A program made the translations under genes and the position numbers. A DNA stretch of 64,000 bases from Rhizobium sp. 2MFCol3.1. Lineage in GTDB: Bacteria; Pseudomonadota; Alphaproteobacteria; Rhizobiales; Rhizobiaceae. The notes under the pieces are model-generated. The model worked only from the letters and a program-made list of their open reading frames with translations, was not told the origin of the DNA and searched no databases. This document shows positions 27,329 to 36,195 of the stretch, in pieces; positions within the stretch are counted from its first letter, which is position 1; every line of letters begins with the position of its first letter. The stretch is from positions 53,192 to 117,191 of the forward strand of contig NZ_KB898372.1 of NCBI RefSeq assembly GCF_000377565.1. The letters are read 5' to 3'.

Positions 27329-28200
27329 AAATCTTCGCGCATACGAAATGGGATATCGTGCCGGTGCTTGCTGCCATCGCGCATCTGGCCTTCAACATCT
27401 ATCTGATCGCCGGCTTCGAAACGAGGCCGCTCTGGGTTTCGGCGCTGCTCGGCGCCGTCTATGCCCTCTCGATATCCTGGAATATCAACAGCATCTCGCA
27501 CAACTTCATCCATACCCCCTATTTCAAGCCGAAATGGATGAACTATGCCTTCAGCCTGCTCGAATCCGTGACGATCGGTTTTTCGCAGGTCTATTATCAT
27601 TGGGTTCACATGCGCCATCATTCGGGCAATAGTGACCGACCGAATGAAAATGGCGAGACGATCGACCTTCTATCGATCTACAAATATGGCAAGAACGGCG
27701 AGCCGGAGAATGTTTTATCCTACACATTCCTGAGTTTCTTTCGCGACGACATCGGCGATATCCATCAGGCGATCGCCAGCAAGCGGCCTTTCGAGGCGAA
27801 GTGGGGCCGTATCGAGCTGATATGCTTTATCGCCTTCGTCTCTCTGGCATTGCTTTATGATTGGAAGGCAGCCTTCTTCGTCCTGCCCTTCTACTATCTC
27901 GGCAACTGTCTCTCATCGCTCAACGGCTATTACGAGCACCTGAACGGCGATCCCGACGAGCCCATCGCCTGGGGCGTCAGCAGTCACAACAGCTTCTACA
28001 ACTGGCTCTGGTTCGGCAACGGCTATCACGCCGAGCATCACTACCGGCCGAAGACCCATTGGACGAAGCTCAAGGATTTCCATGAGCAGATCCGGCTCGA
28101 GCAGGAAGCCGCCGGCACGCACGTGATCAGCACATGCCACGCGCTCGGCTTCATGGCGAAAGAGAACCGGCCACACGAGGAGTTGCCGCATGCCGGCTGA
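27325..28200 (+). CDS. Membrane fatty acid desaturase
   Basis: This 291-residue integral membrane di-iron enzyme carries the three histidine boxes of the desaturase/hydroxylase family: HNFIH near residue 60, HMRHH near 94 and HAEHH near 236. Hydrophobic stretches lie at about 10-50, 70-95 and 160-200. It would introduce a double bond or hydroxyl into an acyl chain at the inner membrane, using oxygen and an external electron donor. It overlaps the transporter gene by four bases and the hydrolase gene by eleven. It marks the operon product as probably lipid-linked (inference). Confidence 0.9.
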   Translation: MKIFAHTKWDIVPVLAAIAHLAFNIYLIAGFETRPLWVSALLGAVYALSISWNINSISHNFIHTPYFKPKWMNYAFSLLESVTIGFSQVYYHWVHMRHHSGNSDRPNENGETIDLLSIYKYGKNGEPENVLSYTFLSFFRDDIGDIHQAIASKRPFEAKWGRIELICFIAFVSLALLYDWKAAFFVLPFYYLGNCLSSLNGYYEHLNGDPDEPIAWGVSSHNSFYNWLWFGNGYHAEHHYRPKTHWTKLKDFHEQIRLEQEAAGTHVISTCHALGFMAKENRPHEELPHAG

Positions 28201-29005
28201 CAGGCTTTCCTTCTTTCTCGAAGGCACGAATGGCAAGGGCGTCGTGCTCGTGCACGGACTGACGGGCGCGCCAGCCGAAATGCGGCTGGTGGCGCGGCAG
28301 TTTCATCGTCGCGGCTTCAGCGTCTATGCACCGCTTCTTGCCGGACACGGCGAAAACGAAGCGACACTCCGTCGCTCACGCTGGGAAGACTGGCTCGATA
28401 GCGTCGAGGCCGCCAGAGACTGGCTTTCCGAACGCGCAAAGGATGTCTTTGCTGCTGGCATCTGCGTCGGCGGCAAGCTCGCGATGATGGCGGCCGATCG
28501 CAACCCACTGTCGATCCGTGCAGTCGCCGTCTACTCGCCCTGCTTCCACTATGACGGATGGGACGTGCCGCGCTACTATTCGCTGTTTTCGCCTTACATC
28601 CGGTGGATCTCGCTGATCCCGTTCATAGACCGGCTGAATTTCCGCGAGACGCCGTCGCTCGGCATCAAGGATGAACGCATGCGCCGCATGGTCGCAGGCA
28701 TGATCGGTGAAGGCATGCTCGAAACCTTTCCGGGACGTGGGCTGATCGAAATGCACGAACTCGGCCGCGTGCTGAAAGCCCGGTTGCCGGAGATGCAGAC
28801 ACCAACGCTGATCCTGCATTCGCGCGAGGACGATCTGAGCGGCCCCGCTCACGCACAATATATCGCCGCGCATCTCGGCGGACGGCGGGAGCTACGCTGG
28901 CTCGACGACAGCTATCACATGATCCATGTCGACCGGCAGCACCGGCACGTCGCCGACTTGACGGCAGAATTCTTCGAGGCGGAACATGCAGCAGCAAGCG
29001 CTTAA
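28190..29005 (+). CDS. Alpha/beta-hydrolase with a cysteine nucleophile elbow
   Basis: This 271-residue protein has the alpha/beta-hydrolase fold: VVLVHGLTGAPAEMRLVARQ with the oxyanion HG near residue 22, and the nucleophile elbow AAGICVGGKLAM near 88. The acid lies in LILHSREDDLSG near 208 and the histidine in DDSYHMIHVDR near 242. The elbow has Cys where esterases have Ser (GxSxGG), as in polyhydroxyalkanoate synthases and dienelactone hydrolases. It may therefore transfer an acyl group rather than hydrolyse an ester. It overlaps both neighbours, by 11 and 20 bases. Confidence 0.85.
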   Translation: MPADRLSFFLEGTNGKGVVLVHGLTGAPAEMRLVARQFHRRGFSVYAPLLAGHGENEATLRRSRWEDWLDSVEAARDWLSERAKDVFAAGICVGGKLAMMAADRNPLSIRAVAVYSPCFHYDGWDVPRYYSLFSPYIRWISLIPFIDRLNFRETPSLGIKDERMRRMVAGMIGEGMLETFPGRGLIEMHELGRVLKARLPEMQTPTLILHSREDDLSGPAHAQYIAAHLGGRRELRWLDDSYHMIHVDRQHRHVADLTAEFFEAEHAAASA

Positions 29006-30158
29006 AATGCCCGTCCCTGAGCTTCACCTCTCCGAGGAGACAAGCCCGGTCGCAACGGTTTTCTCCAGCATTTGCATGTTTGGGCGCGAAGCATGGAATG
29101 CCTGTTTTCCTGATGAAATCGAGACCTTTGATTATCTGCTCGCCGTCGAGGAAGCCGGCATCGCAGGCTTCGACTGGCGTTATGTCGTCGTCCGAGAGGG
29201 TAAGGACATCATCGCCGCCATGCCCGCCTTCTTGTGCGACTATGGACTCGAAACGACGCTGGGGGCCGGCTACATCAGAAGGGCGGTCGAGAAGGTCCGC
29301 GGTGTCTTCAAAAGGTTCCTGACGCTGCGGCTTGCCTGCCTCGGATCGCCCTGCACGGAGACGGGCGTTATCGGTTTTCATCCGAGTATTGACGAAGCGC
29401 GCCGGCCGGCACTCTTTTCCCTGCTTCTCGATGCTTTCGAAGCGCATGCCCGCAAGGAGCGCTGCTCGCTGATGGCGCTGAAGGATCTGGTGCAGCCGCT
29501 GCCGCCTGGTATCGCAAGCGCATTGTCTGCGCGCCTTTATGCCGATCTCGGCGGCATGCCGACGGCGTGGCTCGATATCGATTTCAAAACGATCGACGAA
29601 TATTTCGCGATGCTTTCTTCGGCAACGCGCAAGGACATGCGCCGCAAGCTCAGGAGTAGGGAAAAAATCCGTGTCGAGTATCGCGATAGCTTTGGCGACC
29701 TTCTGCCGCGCGTCATGCAGCTATATCTGGACACGCGCCAGCGCAGCGAATGGCAGTTCGAAGAACTGACACCGGACTATTTCGACGGCATCCTCAAACG
29801 AATGCCGGAAAATTCCTTCTGTGCGATGTATTTTGCCGGTGACGAATTGCTTGCCGCCAACCTGATGATCCACCGCGGCGACACGCTGATCGACAAGTTT
29901 TTCTGCATGGATGCCGAAAAGGGTCGGGCCCACAATCTCTATTATCTCAGTTGGTTCACCAATCTCGACTATTGCCTGCGTCACGGCTTCAGGCGGTATC
30001 AGAGCGGCCAAGCCTACTATCGCAACAAGGTGCGCCTCGGCAGCCGGTTGACGGCCAACGCCATGTATTTCCGCCATCGCACCCCCCTGCTTCAGTTCAT
30101 CCTAAGGAAGATATCGCCGCTCCTGGCCGCCGATGACGGTGCCGAGGCGATGCCATGA
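28986..30158 (+). CDS. FemAB/GNAT-like acyltransferase
   Basis: This 390-residue cytosolic protein belongs to the BioF2-like/FemAB acetyltransferase group. The C-terminal half has the typical features: TRKDMRRKLR near 218, LMIHRGDTLIDKFFCMD near 297 and YYLSWFTNLDYCLRHGF near 320. RYQSGQAYYRNKVRLGSRL follows near 340. These proteins attach amino acids or acyl groups to amines on cell-wall or lipid precursors. The start overlaps the hydrolase gene by 20 bases, and the stop overlaps the last transporter gene as ATGA. It probably performs the acyl or aminoacyl transfer step of the pathway (inference). Confidence 0.78.
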   Translation: MQQQALKMPVPELHLSEETSPVATVFSSICMFGREAWNACFPDEIETFDYLLAVEEAGIAGFDWRYVVVREGKDIIAAMPAFLCDYGLETTLGAGYIRRAVEKVRGVFKRFLTLRLACLGSPCTETGVIGFHPSIDEARRPALFSLLLDAFEAHARKERCSLMALKDLVQPLPPGIASALSARLYADLGGMPTAWLDIDFKTIDEYFAMLSSATRKDMRRKLRSREKIRVEYRDSFGDLLPRVMQLYLDTRQRSEWQFEELTPDYFDGILKRMPENSFCAMYFAGDELLAANLMIHRGDTLIDKFFCMDAEKGRAHNLYYLSWFTNLDYCLRHGFRRYQSGQAYYRNKVRLGSRLTANAMYFRHRTPLLQFILRKISPLLAADDGAEAMP

Positions 30159-30520
30159 AGGCGATGCGGCCGATATGGCTTGCCGTGCCGGTCTTGAATG
30201 CCGTGCAGCAGATCCTGTTAAAACAAAGCGCCGACGACGCGGGCAGTCTAGGCGGCGGCAACTGGCTGCTGCAGATCCTGTCTTCGCATTGGTTTCTGGC
30301 TGCCATCGCCGCCGAGATTGCCTGCTTTGCCATCTGGATGACGGTCCTGTCGGAACTCGACCTCAGCAAGGCCTTTCCGCTCTCGGCCGTCAGCTATCTC
30401 TGCATCATGGCTGTTGCCTGGTTCGTCTTCGGCGAACCCACCCCTTTGCTCCAGCTGGTCGGCAGCGGCCTGATCCTTGGCGGCGTCTGGTGTATCGCCA
30501 CAGCCTCGAAACAGACCTAA
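30155..30520 (+). CDS. Four-helix EamA/SMR-like transporter subunit
   Basis: This 121-residue protein has four predicted membrane helices and is the partner of the one at 26981-27328. It begins MKAMRPIWLAVPVLNAVQQI and includes FAIWMTVLSELDLSKAFPLS and AVSYLCIMAVAWFVFGEP, a pattern shared with ArnE/ArnF and other half-size EamA proteins. It is the last gene of the operon, starting inside the stop codon of the acyltransferase gene. Its own stop overlaps by three bases the stop of the convergent MipA gene. Probable role: moving the finished product across the inner membrane. Confidence 0.8.
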   Translation: MKAMRPIWLAVPVLNAVQQILLKQSADDAGSLGGGNWLLQILSSHWFLAAIAAEIACFAIWMTVLSELDLSKAFPLSAVSYLCIMAVAWFVFGEPTPLLQLVGSGLILGGVWCIATASKQT

Positions 30521-31344
30521 AAGCTGACGCTGAAGGCTTTGCTGAGCGAAATGCCGACGATGTTCTCGTTCCTACTTCCAATCTTCGAGGCGATAGGACT
30601 GTCGGCGGCATCGCCGGTCAAGCGGTCGAAGCGATCATAGACCTGGAACGTCAAGGTGGGGGTCAGGTCATAGGAAGCCGCAGCGGTCAATCCGACGGAT
30701 TTCAGGCCACCACCGGCGCTGAAGGCAGGCAGGCTGCCGTTGCGGGACGCCTCGCTTTCGGAAACACCGAAATATTTGCGCATATAGGTATCGTTGCCGA
30801 AAGAGGCGCGCGGGCCAACAGATAGAAGCCACCTGTCTGCGACAGGCTGAAACCAGTCAGCGCCAACATCGACGACAAGGCCACTGCCATTCGAGACTGC
30901 CTGGCGAATTTCCGTGCGCAAGCGCAAGCGATCGGGGATCGCCCAATATTGCGCAAAGAGACCGGCATCGACGCCCCAGTCGACTGCGTGAATGCCTTTC
31001 AGTTTCCCGTCGTCGGATTGGGAACGACTGTCGCGAAACCCGAGCACCGGGCCGATCTCCACCTCGCCAAGATCGAAAAGTCCATAATCGATATTGTCGT
31101 CGGGCGCGCCTTTCTCGTCGGGCTCGTCGAATCGTCTGATATCGAAGGAAGGCATGGCGCTGAAGCCGCCACGTTTGGATCCGGGAAATGTCGGTCCGTA
31201 TTCGACACTGGCGCCGAGTGTGACGATCCACCTGGAACTACCATCAGGCGCCGGCCTGTCCGCCGCTTCGGCGACAGGCGCCGCCAACCATACTCCCGCA
31301 GCAACGGCAAACATTGCGGTGCGTCCGGCTTTGAATCTCGACAA
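30517..31344 (-). CDS. MipA/OmpV family outer-membrane protein
   Basis: This 275-residue protein has a signal peptide (cleavage probably after VAEAA near residue 28) and a beta-barrel of the MipA/OmpV family. Landmarks are VTLGASVEYGPTFPGSK, AMPSFDIRRF, LRLRTEIRQAV and the C-terminal aromatic ending SKAFSVSF. The start is a TTG at 31344 with GGAG seven bases upstream. It converges on the eight-gene operon with its stop overlapping the last gene. MipA/OmpV proteins have been linked to murein synthesis and antibiotic or polymyxin response in other bacteria. That fits an envelope theme but does not prove a link. Confidence 0.87.
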   Translation of the reverse strand: MSRFKAGRTAMFAVAAGVWLAAPVAEAADRPAPDGSSRWIVTLGASVEYGPTFPGSKRGGFSAMPSFDIRRFDEPDEKGAPDDNIDYGLFDLGEVEIGPVLGFRDSRSQSDDGKLKGIHAVDWGVDAGLFAQYWAIPDRLRLRTEIRQAVSNGSGLVVDVGADWFQPVADRWLLSVGPRASFGNDTYMRKYFGVSESEASRNGSLPAFSAGGGLKSVGLTAAASYDLTPTLTFQVYDRFDRLTGDAADSPIASKIGSRNENIVGISLSKAFSVSF

Positions 31345-32070
31345 GACTGGTCTCCGTCACACACGCTGCCTCCGCCAATCCCGAAGCTGGTGCAGAATGG
31401 CGGGCAACATGTGCTCCGTCAAGAGCATCACACCGATGGAGATTCCCCAAGAGCGGCACGCCGAGAAGCTTCTCCAGAGGTCTGTCAACGCATAGCATTT
31501 GGGTACACACACGCAAACGGCCGAGAGCACAGACCTTTCAAACCGACAGGTGGTGGGTCCTGCTATTGTCGAAGAAAAGCGGGCAACAAAGCCACTTGCA
31601 ACATTCTGGTCCCCAATCGCGCCGTCGGGTACGGCCCCGGCAAAGCGCTTCGCGGCGGCGTGCTATTTCCTACCTCCTACAGCGTGACAATCGTCCAGGT
31701 TAACGCGTCACTTTTTGCAGAGTCGAACCCTGTCGACTCGCAATTCTATCGAAGAGCCGGTCTCAAAGCCTAGGATAGGCCTAATTTCTGGGATGTGACT
31801 TGCGTAACATAGTTCGATCGTGACGGACGCGCGATAACTGGTTCAGATCGTAGAGTCGCACATCACACGAGGAGGGTTGCTCGTTTAGATCGCACGCATA
31901 GAATTGGCAACAGCCAGACGCCTGCCGTGTGCGGCATGTTGCAATCCCCTTCGCGTTTTACGCACACTACCCAGCCGGCAGCCCGTCCCTTGACAGGAGG
32001 CGGGCGTTTTGGGCGCTCCGACGAAGGCTTATGGCACCCTGCCACGGCGAGCTGAATACGCGTCAAGCCG
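31345..32070. other. Intergenic region, nothing recognised
   Basis: This is 726 bp between two minus-strand genes, with no supported gene on either strand. A short GCCTA/TAGGC hairpin near 31770 has no clear T run. The MipA promoter should lie at the start of this stretch. Confidence 0.35.
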
Positions 32071-32433
32071 TCAGTTGCACACTCGCACCCTTTCTACGTG
32101 GTAGCCGTCGTCATAGCGATCCTGCACAGTTTGGCGCTGATACCAGCACTCTGGCTCAGGGGGCGGCGGTGCATAGTTGCGTTGGCCGCTGTCTTCGATC
32201 GCGCTACCGATAAGGCCACCGATCAATCCGGCCGCAATGCCGCCGGCAATCACGCCGCCGTAATCGTGATGGCGGTGATAGTGACCCCATTCGGGCGGGG
32301 GGCCGCCCCACCCACGATTGTCCTGCCAGCCTCGACCATAGTATTCCTGTGCTTCAACTGTCCCTGCAGCAAGCGATACGGGGACGGCTATTGCAGCGGC
32401 AATAAGTGCCAAAGTGATGGATCTTTTCAACAT
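32071..32433 (-). CDS. Exported glycine-zipper small protein
   Basis: This is a 120-residue protein with a signal peptide (MLKRSITLALIAAAIAVPVS to about residue 30). A Tyr/Gly/His-rich segment follows (GRGWQDNRGWGGPPPEWGHY), then a glycine-zipper membrane-associated stretch (GGVIAGGIAAGLIGGLIGSA). The C-terminal part has two cysteines (CWYQRQ ... RVRVCN). This is the layout of small surface-antigen-like periplasmic or outer-membrane proteins of Rhizobiales. I use the second ATG, 32433, because GGAG then lies at normal spacing. Function unknown. Confidence 0.78.
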   Translation of the reverse strand: MLKRSITLALIAAAIAVPVSLAAGTVEAQEYYGRGWQDNRGWGGPPPEWGHYHRHHDYGGVIAGGIAAGLIGGLIGSAIEDSGQRNYAPPPPEPECWYQRQTVQDRYDDGYHVERVRVCN

Positions 32434-33321
32434 TGCCATGCTCCGAGTCCGGGTCGGACCAAAACCGCGTCAAGGCCACTCCGGAATGAACTCACACTAG
32501 CGCATTGTCCTGAATGCTGGTTGAACATGACGTTCATCCTTCCAATTGTTGACGTGATGGCAACAAGGGTCACGGCGACACTCGAGACCAGAGAGGCGTT
32601 GCGGGTACTCTCTACCGGTTGCTTATGTATCGCTGGCGGACATTGCCTCTCCTGCAAACAATCACGCTACTTGAACTGGCTTTCTGCTGAAATGCCTTGG
32701 ATCGGCTCTAAGCGCTTCAGTGTATGTCACCGTCAGAAATGCGGCGCCGAGATCAATAGACCGGCGAAGCCGGCATGGGTTATTAAGTCGATGACGTGGT
32801 ATTGGATGAGTTGAGGGCGGCAAAGATCGTCTGACGTAAGCGAGGTGCCACAGTCCCCACGTCCATGACCAGAAAGCATACGAGCGCGATCGGGCCGACC
32901 AGCATGGAAACAGAGGCGGTTTCAACTGACTGCTCCAAAACCCATGATAGACATGGCGATCGGTCGGCTTGACGCCGTCAATTGGAAAAGGGCGAAGCGC
33001 TTTGGGAGGCGGCCGGCTCCGTACCGCCGTGGGACGCCTGCGAACGACTACCGACGTCCATAGCTTACGGCGGCGGACGCGCGAGCCGGCCTGCCGTCGA
33101 CTAAAGCTACAATCGGACCTGAGCGCGAATTCACGTCTGGTAAGAAGTACTATGCGGACGGCTGCGCCTCACGGGCGCCGAAGTAGCTTGCAGAGAAGCC
33201 GACGGGTCGTTTGGGTTTGCCGGGTGGCGAGGCGAGATTTTTGACTGGCAAGGGTCTCCTTCTTCGAACCTCTATGACGAACGGTTTTTGTTGCGCACGC
33301 ATCACGTTGTTCGTGTTTCCC
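32434..33321. other. Intergenic region, no supported gene
   Basis: This is 888 bp. A minus-strand frame of about 40 codons at 32815-32872 and upstream (MLVGPIALVCFLVMDVGT) looks hydrophobic but has no ribosome binding site. A plus-strand piece near 33238-33300 (FDWQGSPSSNLYDERFLLR) looks protein-like but is short and flanked by stops; I cannot assign it. Probably gene debris. Confidence 0.35.
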
Positions 33322-34092
33322 TTAGTTGAAGATACATTCGATCTGGCCGAGCGGGCCAAAATCAGCGGCCAAGTGCTGTCGCGGCCACACTTGAAGGATC
33401 GTGGTGCAGGAGCCGGTCGCAACTATGTCGTTCGGTTCGAGGCAGCGTCCTCTCGCCTGTAGTTCACCCGCAAGCCAGGCAACCGCATGCAGCGGATTGC
33501 CCATGACGGACGACGCCTTGCCCATCAGGACAGTCTCTTTAAAAAGAAAGGTCGTGACCTCGATTTCGGACAGACTGGAGGGCGCGAATTCTTTCATATG
33601 ATCTCCGCAAAGGGTCGCAACATGAAGACCATAGTCCGCGATGGCTACGTTATCGCCTGCGAACGGCCGGCGCGTTCTCCGGCCTAGAACCCCGATCGCA
33701 GGGCGGCAGGTCAGTACGGCGTCGCCCACGTTTGATAGATCAATGTCTTCTCCGGCGTCAGGATACTGACGCAGCATGGTGAACACAAATTCGCACTGGA
33801 CGCCAATAACGCCTTCGGGGAGATGGAACTCTCTCGTGTTCGACAGAAGCGATGAGCCGGGAATCTCGGAGAAGATTGGCTTTTCCAAGCCGAGCGTTCT
33901 ACGCGAGCCATTGCTCGACCCAACAATCGCGTAGCCCTTGCGTTCAAACCCGAGAGCGTCCTGCGCGGCCGCCTGGATGTCATACGCTTCGGCTTCGGAT
34001 GAAATTAGGTCGAGAGGCAGATCGCACAGCTCGCCTTGACGGCGGCTTTTTGCAAGGATATCGGCGGTCGCGTCCTTGAGTTCGAAATACAT
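33322..34092 (-). CDS. 2-keto-4-pentenoate hydratase (FAH/MhpD) family protein
   Basis: This 256-residue protein belongs to the fumarylacetoacetase/2-oxopent-4-enoate hydratase superfamily. Typical parts are AYDIQAAAQDALGF near 40, GYAIVGSSNGSRRTLGL near 56, IGVQCEFVFTM with the metal-binding acidic residues near 98, and LEPNDIVATGSCTTILQV near 222. MhpD-type enzymes add water to 2-hydroxypentadienoate in aromatic meta-cleavage pathways using a divalent metal. No other pathway gene is nearby, so the true substrate is uncertain. The ATG at 34092 has GGAG at good spacing; 34125 is an alternative. Confidence 0.8.
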   Translation of the reverse strand: MYFELKDATADILAKSRRQGELCDLPLDLISSEAEAYDIQAAAQDALGFERKGYAIVGSSNGSRRTLGLEKPIFSEIPGSSLLSNTREFHLPEGVIGVQCEFVFTMLRQYPDAGEDIDLSNVGDAVLTCRPAIGVLGRRTRRPFAGDNVAIADYGLHVATLCGDHMKEFAPSSLSEIEVTTFLFKETVLMGKASSVMGNPLHAVAWLAGELQARGRCLEPNDIVATGSCTTILQVWPRQHLAADFGPLGQIECIFN

Positions 34093-34797
34093 CTTCGTCT
34101 CCACATGTCGTTCAACAGCTGACATGTGGACCTGATCGCGTAGGATTTCTATTAGAGACAATGCCTCGCAAAGTAAAAATCTCATAGAATTGCGCCAAAT
34201 GCTTGCACGTTTTGGACAAGCCAATGGTAGCCGTTCGACAGCCGTGTCTTAATTCCAACCAGCACTTCGCGTCACGCCGCGGTCGTCCACACGCCGGCAC
34301 TTTCGATTATACGCGAGCCCATTGCGTCAGACGATCAACGCTCGGCGCAACGCGCCCGCGTACATCTTCATTGCGTCATTCATCGTGAGGGTCGTCGTTG
34401 TTGTCTACCGAAGACGGCTATCTTCATGCGCTGACTGCGGCTTGAGGCAGACTTAGTTTCTATATTTGACGCTTATTAGTTCGCGCGATTTCATATTTGT
34501 GAATTCAGCGCAAATGCAGCTAGTCAGCTTGGGGAAGCGGTGACGTTCGGCAAGTAATGATGCTCACGTGAGCACGACCCCGCCTCGATTACCGATGTTG
34601 CAATAGACAAACTCAAAGGATTAGGGGAGATCCGCTTATGTCTCACGTCATAATCAGCAGCTGACCAGATCTTTTCACTGAAGATCTACCCGGCGCGCCT
34701 GAGCGCACGCCTTCGATACAAACCTAGCGGCACGGGAATAGCGGATTCAATTTCTGCCATGATCCTCTGTGCCCATTCGGAAGAAGATTGAACCACT
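34093..34797. other. Long regulatory/intergenic region upstream of the porin
   Basis: This is 705 bp without a supported gene. It contains a perfect 14-bp palindrome at 34561-34574 (TGCTCACGTGAGCA) and a 7-bp inverted repeat AGATCTT/AAGATCT at 34667-34687 with a 7-base loop. Either could be a regulator site or leader structure for the porin gene. AT content rises at 34440-34520, where a promoter could lie. Confidence 0.4.
34561..34574. promoter_or_regulatory. Perfect 14-bp palindrome upstream of porin
   Basis: TGCTCACGTGAGCA is self-complementary over all 14 bases. It lies 224 bp before the porin start in non-coding DNA. A dimeric regulator could bind; none is identified. Confidence 0.35.
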
Positions 34798-35829
34798 ATG
34801 AAAATCACAACAGCTCTGATTTGTTGGACCGCAGCACTGGCCGCTCTTTCGAGTGCACAGGCCGCTGACGCGATCGTCGTTGCTGAACCCGAAACTGTTG
34901 AATACGTACGCATCTGCGATGCGCACGGGAGCGGGTATTTCTACATTCCTGGGACTGAGACCTGCCTGAAAATTCATGGCTATATTCGTTTCCAGGCAAA
35001 TGCCGGACCAAACGCGGTGACTGCGAACGCTTCGACTTCAGGCACCTCGGACTGGGACGTCTTCACTCGCGGTCAGCTCCAGGTCACTGCAAAAAGCGAC
35101 ACGGAGTACGGGGCGCTAACTGGCGTGCTCGTATTCCAGATCAATGCAGACAACGCTTTTGGACAGGCCACGAAGCTCGACTCTGCATACGTCGACATCG
35201 CAGGTCTGCGCGCAGGCCTGTTCTATAGTTGGTGGGACGATGACCTCTCCGGCGATACCGACGACATCAAGAGCAAGGTCACTCTCCACAATGCAATGCG
35301 CTATCAGTATGAGTCCAACAACTTCTATACCGGGGTAAGCGTCGACGAACTCGAAGATGGGTATTACAGTGCGGGCGAGGCTCCCAATAACGTCGGCATT
35401 GCTTTCGCTGTTGGCGGCAAGGTCGGTGCACTGAGCTACCAGATCACGGGTGGCTACGACACTGACAACCAAGACGGCGCAATTCGCGTTATGGGTAACG
35501 TAGCCATGGGGCCAGGAACACTTGGCTTGGCCGGAATTTATTCCAGCGCTCCGAATTCGTACTACCAGACGGCCGAATGGATCGCCGCAGTCCAATACGC
35601 CATTACCGCGACTGAAAAGATAAAGATCACCCCAGGGTTCCAGTACTACGGTCACTACGGCATCATCGGTGGTGACTTCAACGACGACAACGACGGGTGG
35701 AAGGTCGGCGTCACGATCGATTATGAACTCGTCGAGAATCTATATGTTAAGGCAACAGTGAACCGCCTGGAACAAGATCAGGGCAGCGAAGTGACGACGG
35801 GATTCTTCCGGCTTCAGCGCGCGTTTTGA
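34798..35829 (+). CDS. Rhizobial-type porin (porin_2 family)
   Basis: This 343-residue outer-membrane porin begins with a signal peptide (MKITTALICWTAALAALSSAQA). The N-terminal signature EYVRICDAHGSGYFYIPGTE and TCLKIHGYIRFQ is characteristic of the Omp2/RopA porins of Rhizobiales. Beta strands with Asp/Asn-rich loops follow, then the C-terminal strand GFFRLQRAF ending in phenylalanine. It forms a trimeric channel for small hydrophilic solutes. It is a single-gene unit with a long leader region and a strong hairpin after the stop. Confidence 0.92.
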   Translation: MKITTALICWTAALAALSSAQAADAIVVAEPETVEYVRICDAHGSGYFYIPGTETCLKIHGYIRFQANAGPNAVTANASTSGTSDWDVFTRGQLQVTAKSDTEYGALTGVLVFQINADNAFGQATKLDSAYVDIAGLRAGLFYSWWDDDLSGDTDDIKSKVTLHNAMRYQYESNNFYTGVSVDELEDGYYSAGEAPNNVGIAFAVGGKVGALSYQITGGYDTDNQDGAIRVMGNVAMGPGTLGLAGIYSSAPNSYYQTAEWIAAVQYAITATEKIKITPGFQYYGHYGIIGGDFNDDNDGWKVGVTIDYELVENLYVKATVNRLEQDQGSEVTTGFFRLQRAF

Positions 35830-35839
35830 TGGCATGGCC

Positions 35840-35870
35840 GAGACCGCGCTGAGGCATTCAGTGCGGTCTC
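35840..35870 (+). terminator. Hairpin after the porin gene
   Basis: GAGACCGCGCTGA pairs with TCAGTGCGGTCTC over 13 bp with one G-U pair and a 5-base loop, starting 11 bases after the porin stop. There is no T run, so it may be a weak terminator or an mRNA 3' stabiliser. Confidence 0.55.
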
Positions 35871-36195
35871 CCTGTTCAGAGAGAACTTGTCTCACGATTG
35901 CAAAGCCGCCGGTTTCGCGCATGGGTGGTCTGCAAGCGATACCCATATTGCGTGGTGGGTTCAACGGACCCCTGCAGCGCACTCTGCATACCTCTCGGGC
36001 TTGGCGTTTGAATGCGCAAGCTTCTCCTTGGCCGTTCGTTGAGTTGCGTCGCGATAGCACTAAGCTTGGCCTGGCTCTGCGCCGGCAATCGGCACCGCGC
36101 GGGAGATATTGGCGCAAGAAAGATTGTGGTTTTCATTCGGGCCGCCTGCCAAGCTAACCGGGGATAGCACGCGTAGCTTTTGAAGTCAGAAGCCA
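35871..36195. other. Intergenic region, nothing recognised
   Basis: This is 325 bp between the porin hairpin and a sensor kinase remnant. No coding signature was seen on either strand. Confidence 0.35.

Noticed and set aside
33211..33462. Plus-strand frame opposite the hydratase gene
   Set aside because: Its second half is the complement of conserved hydratase codons; the first half is unassignable debris.
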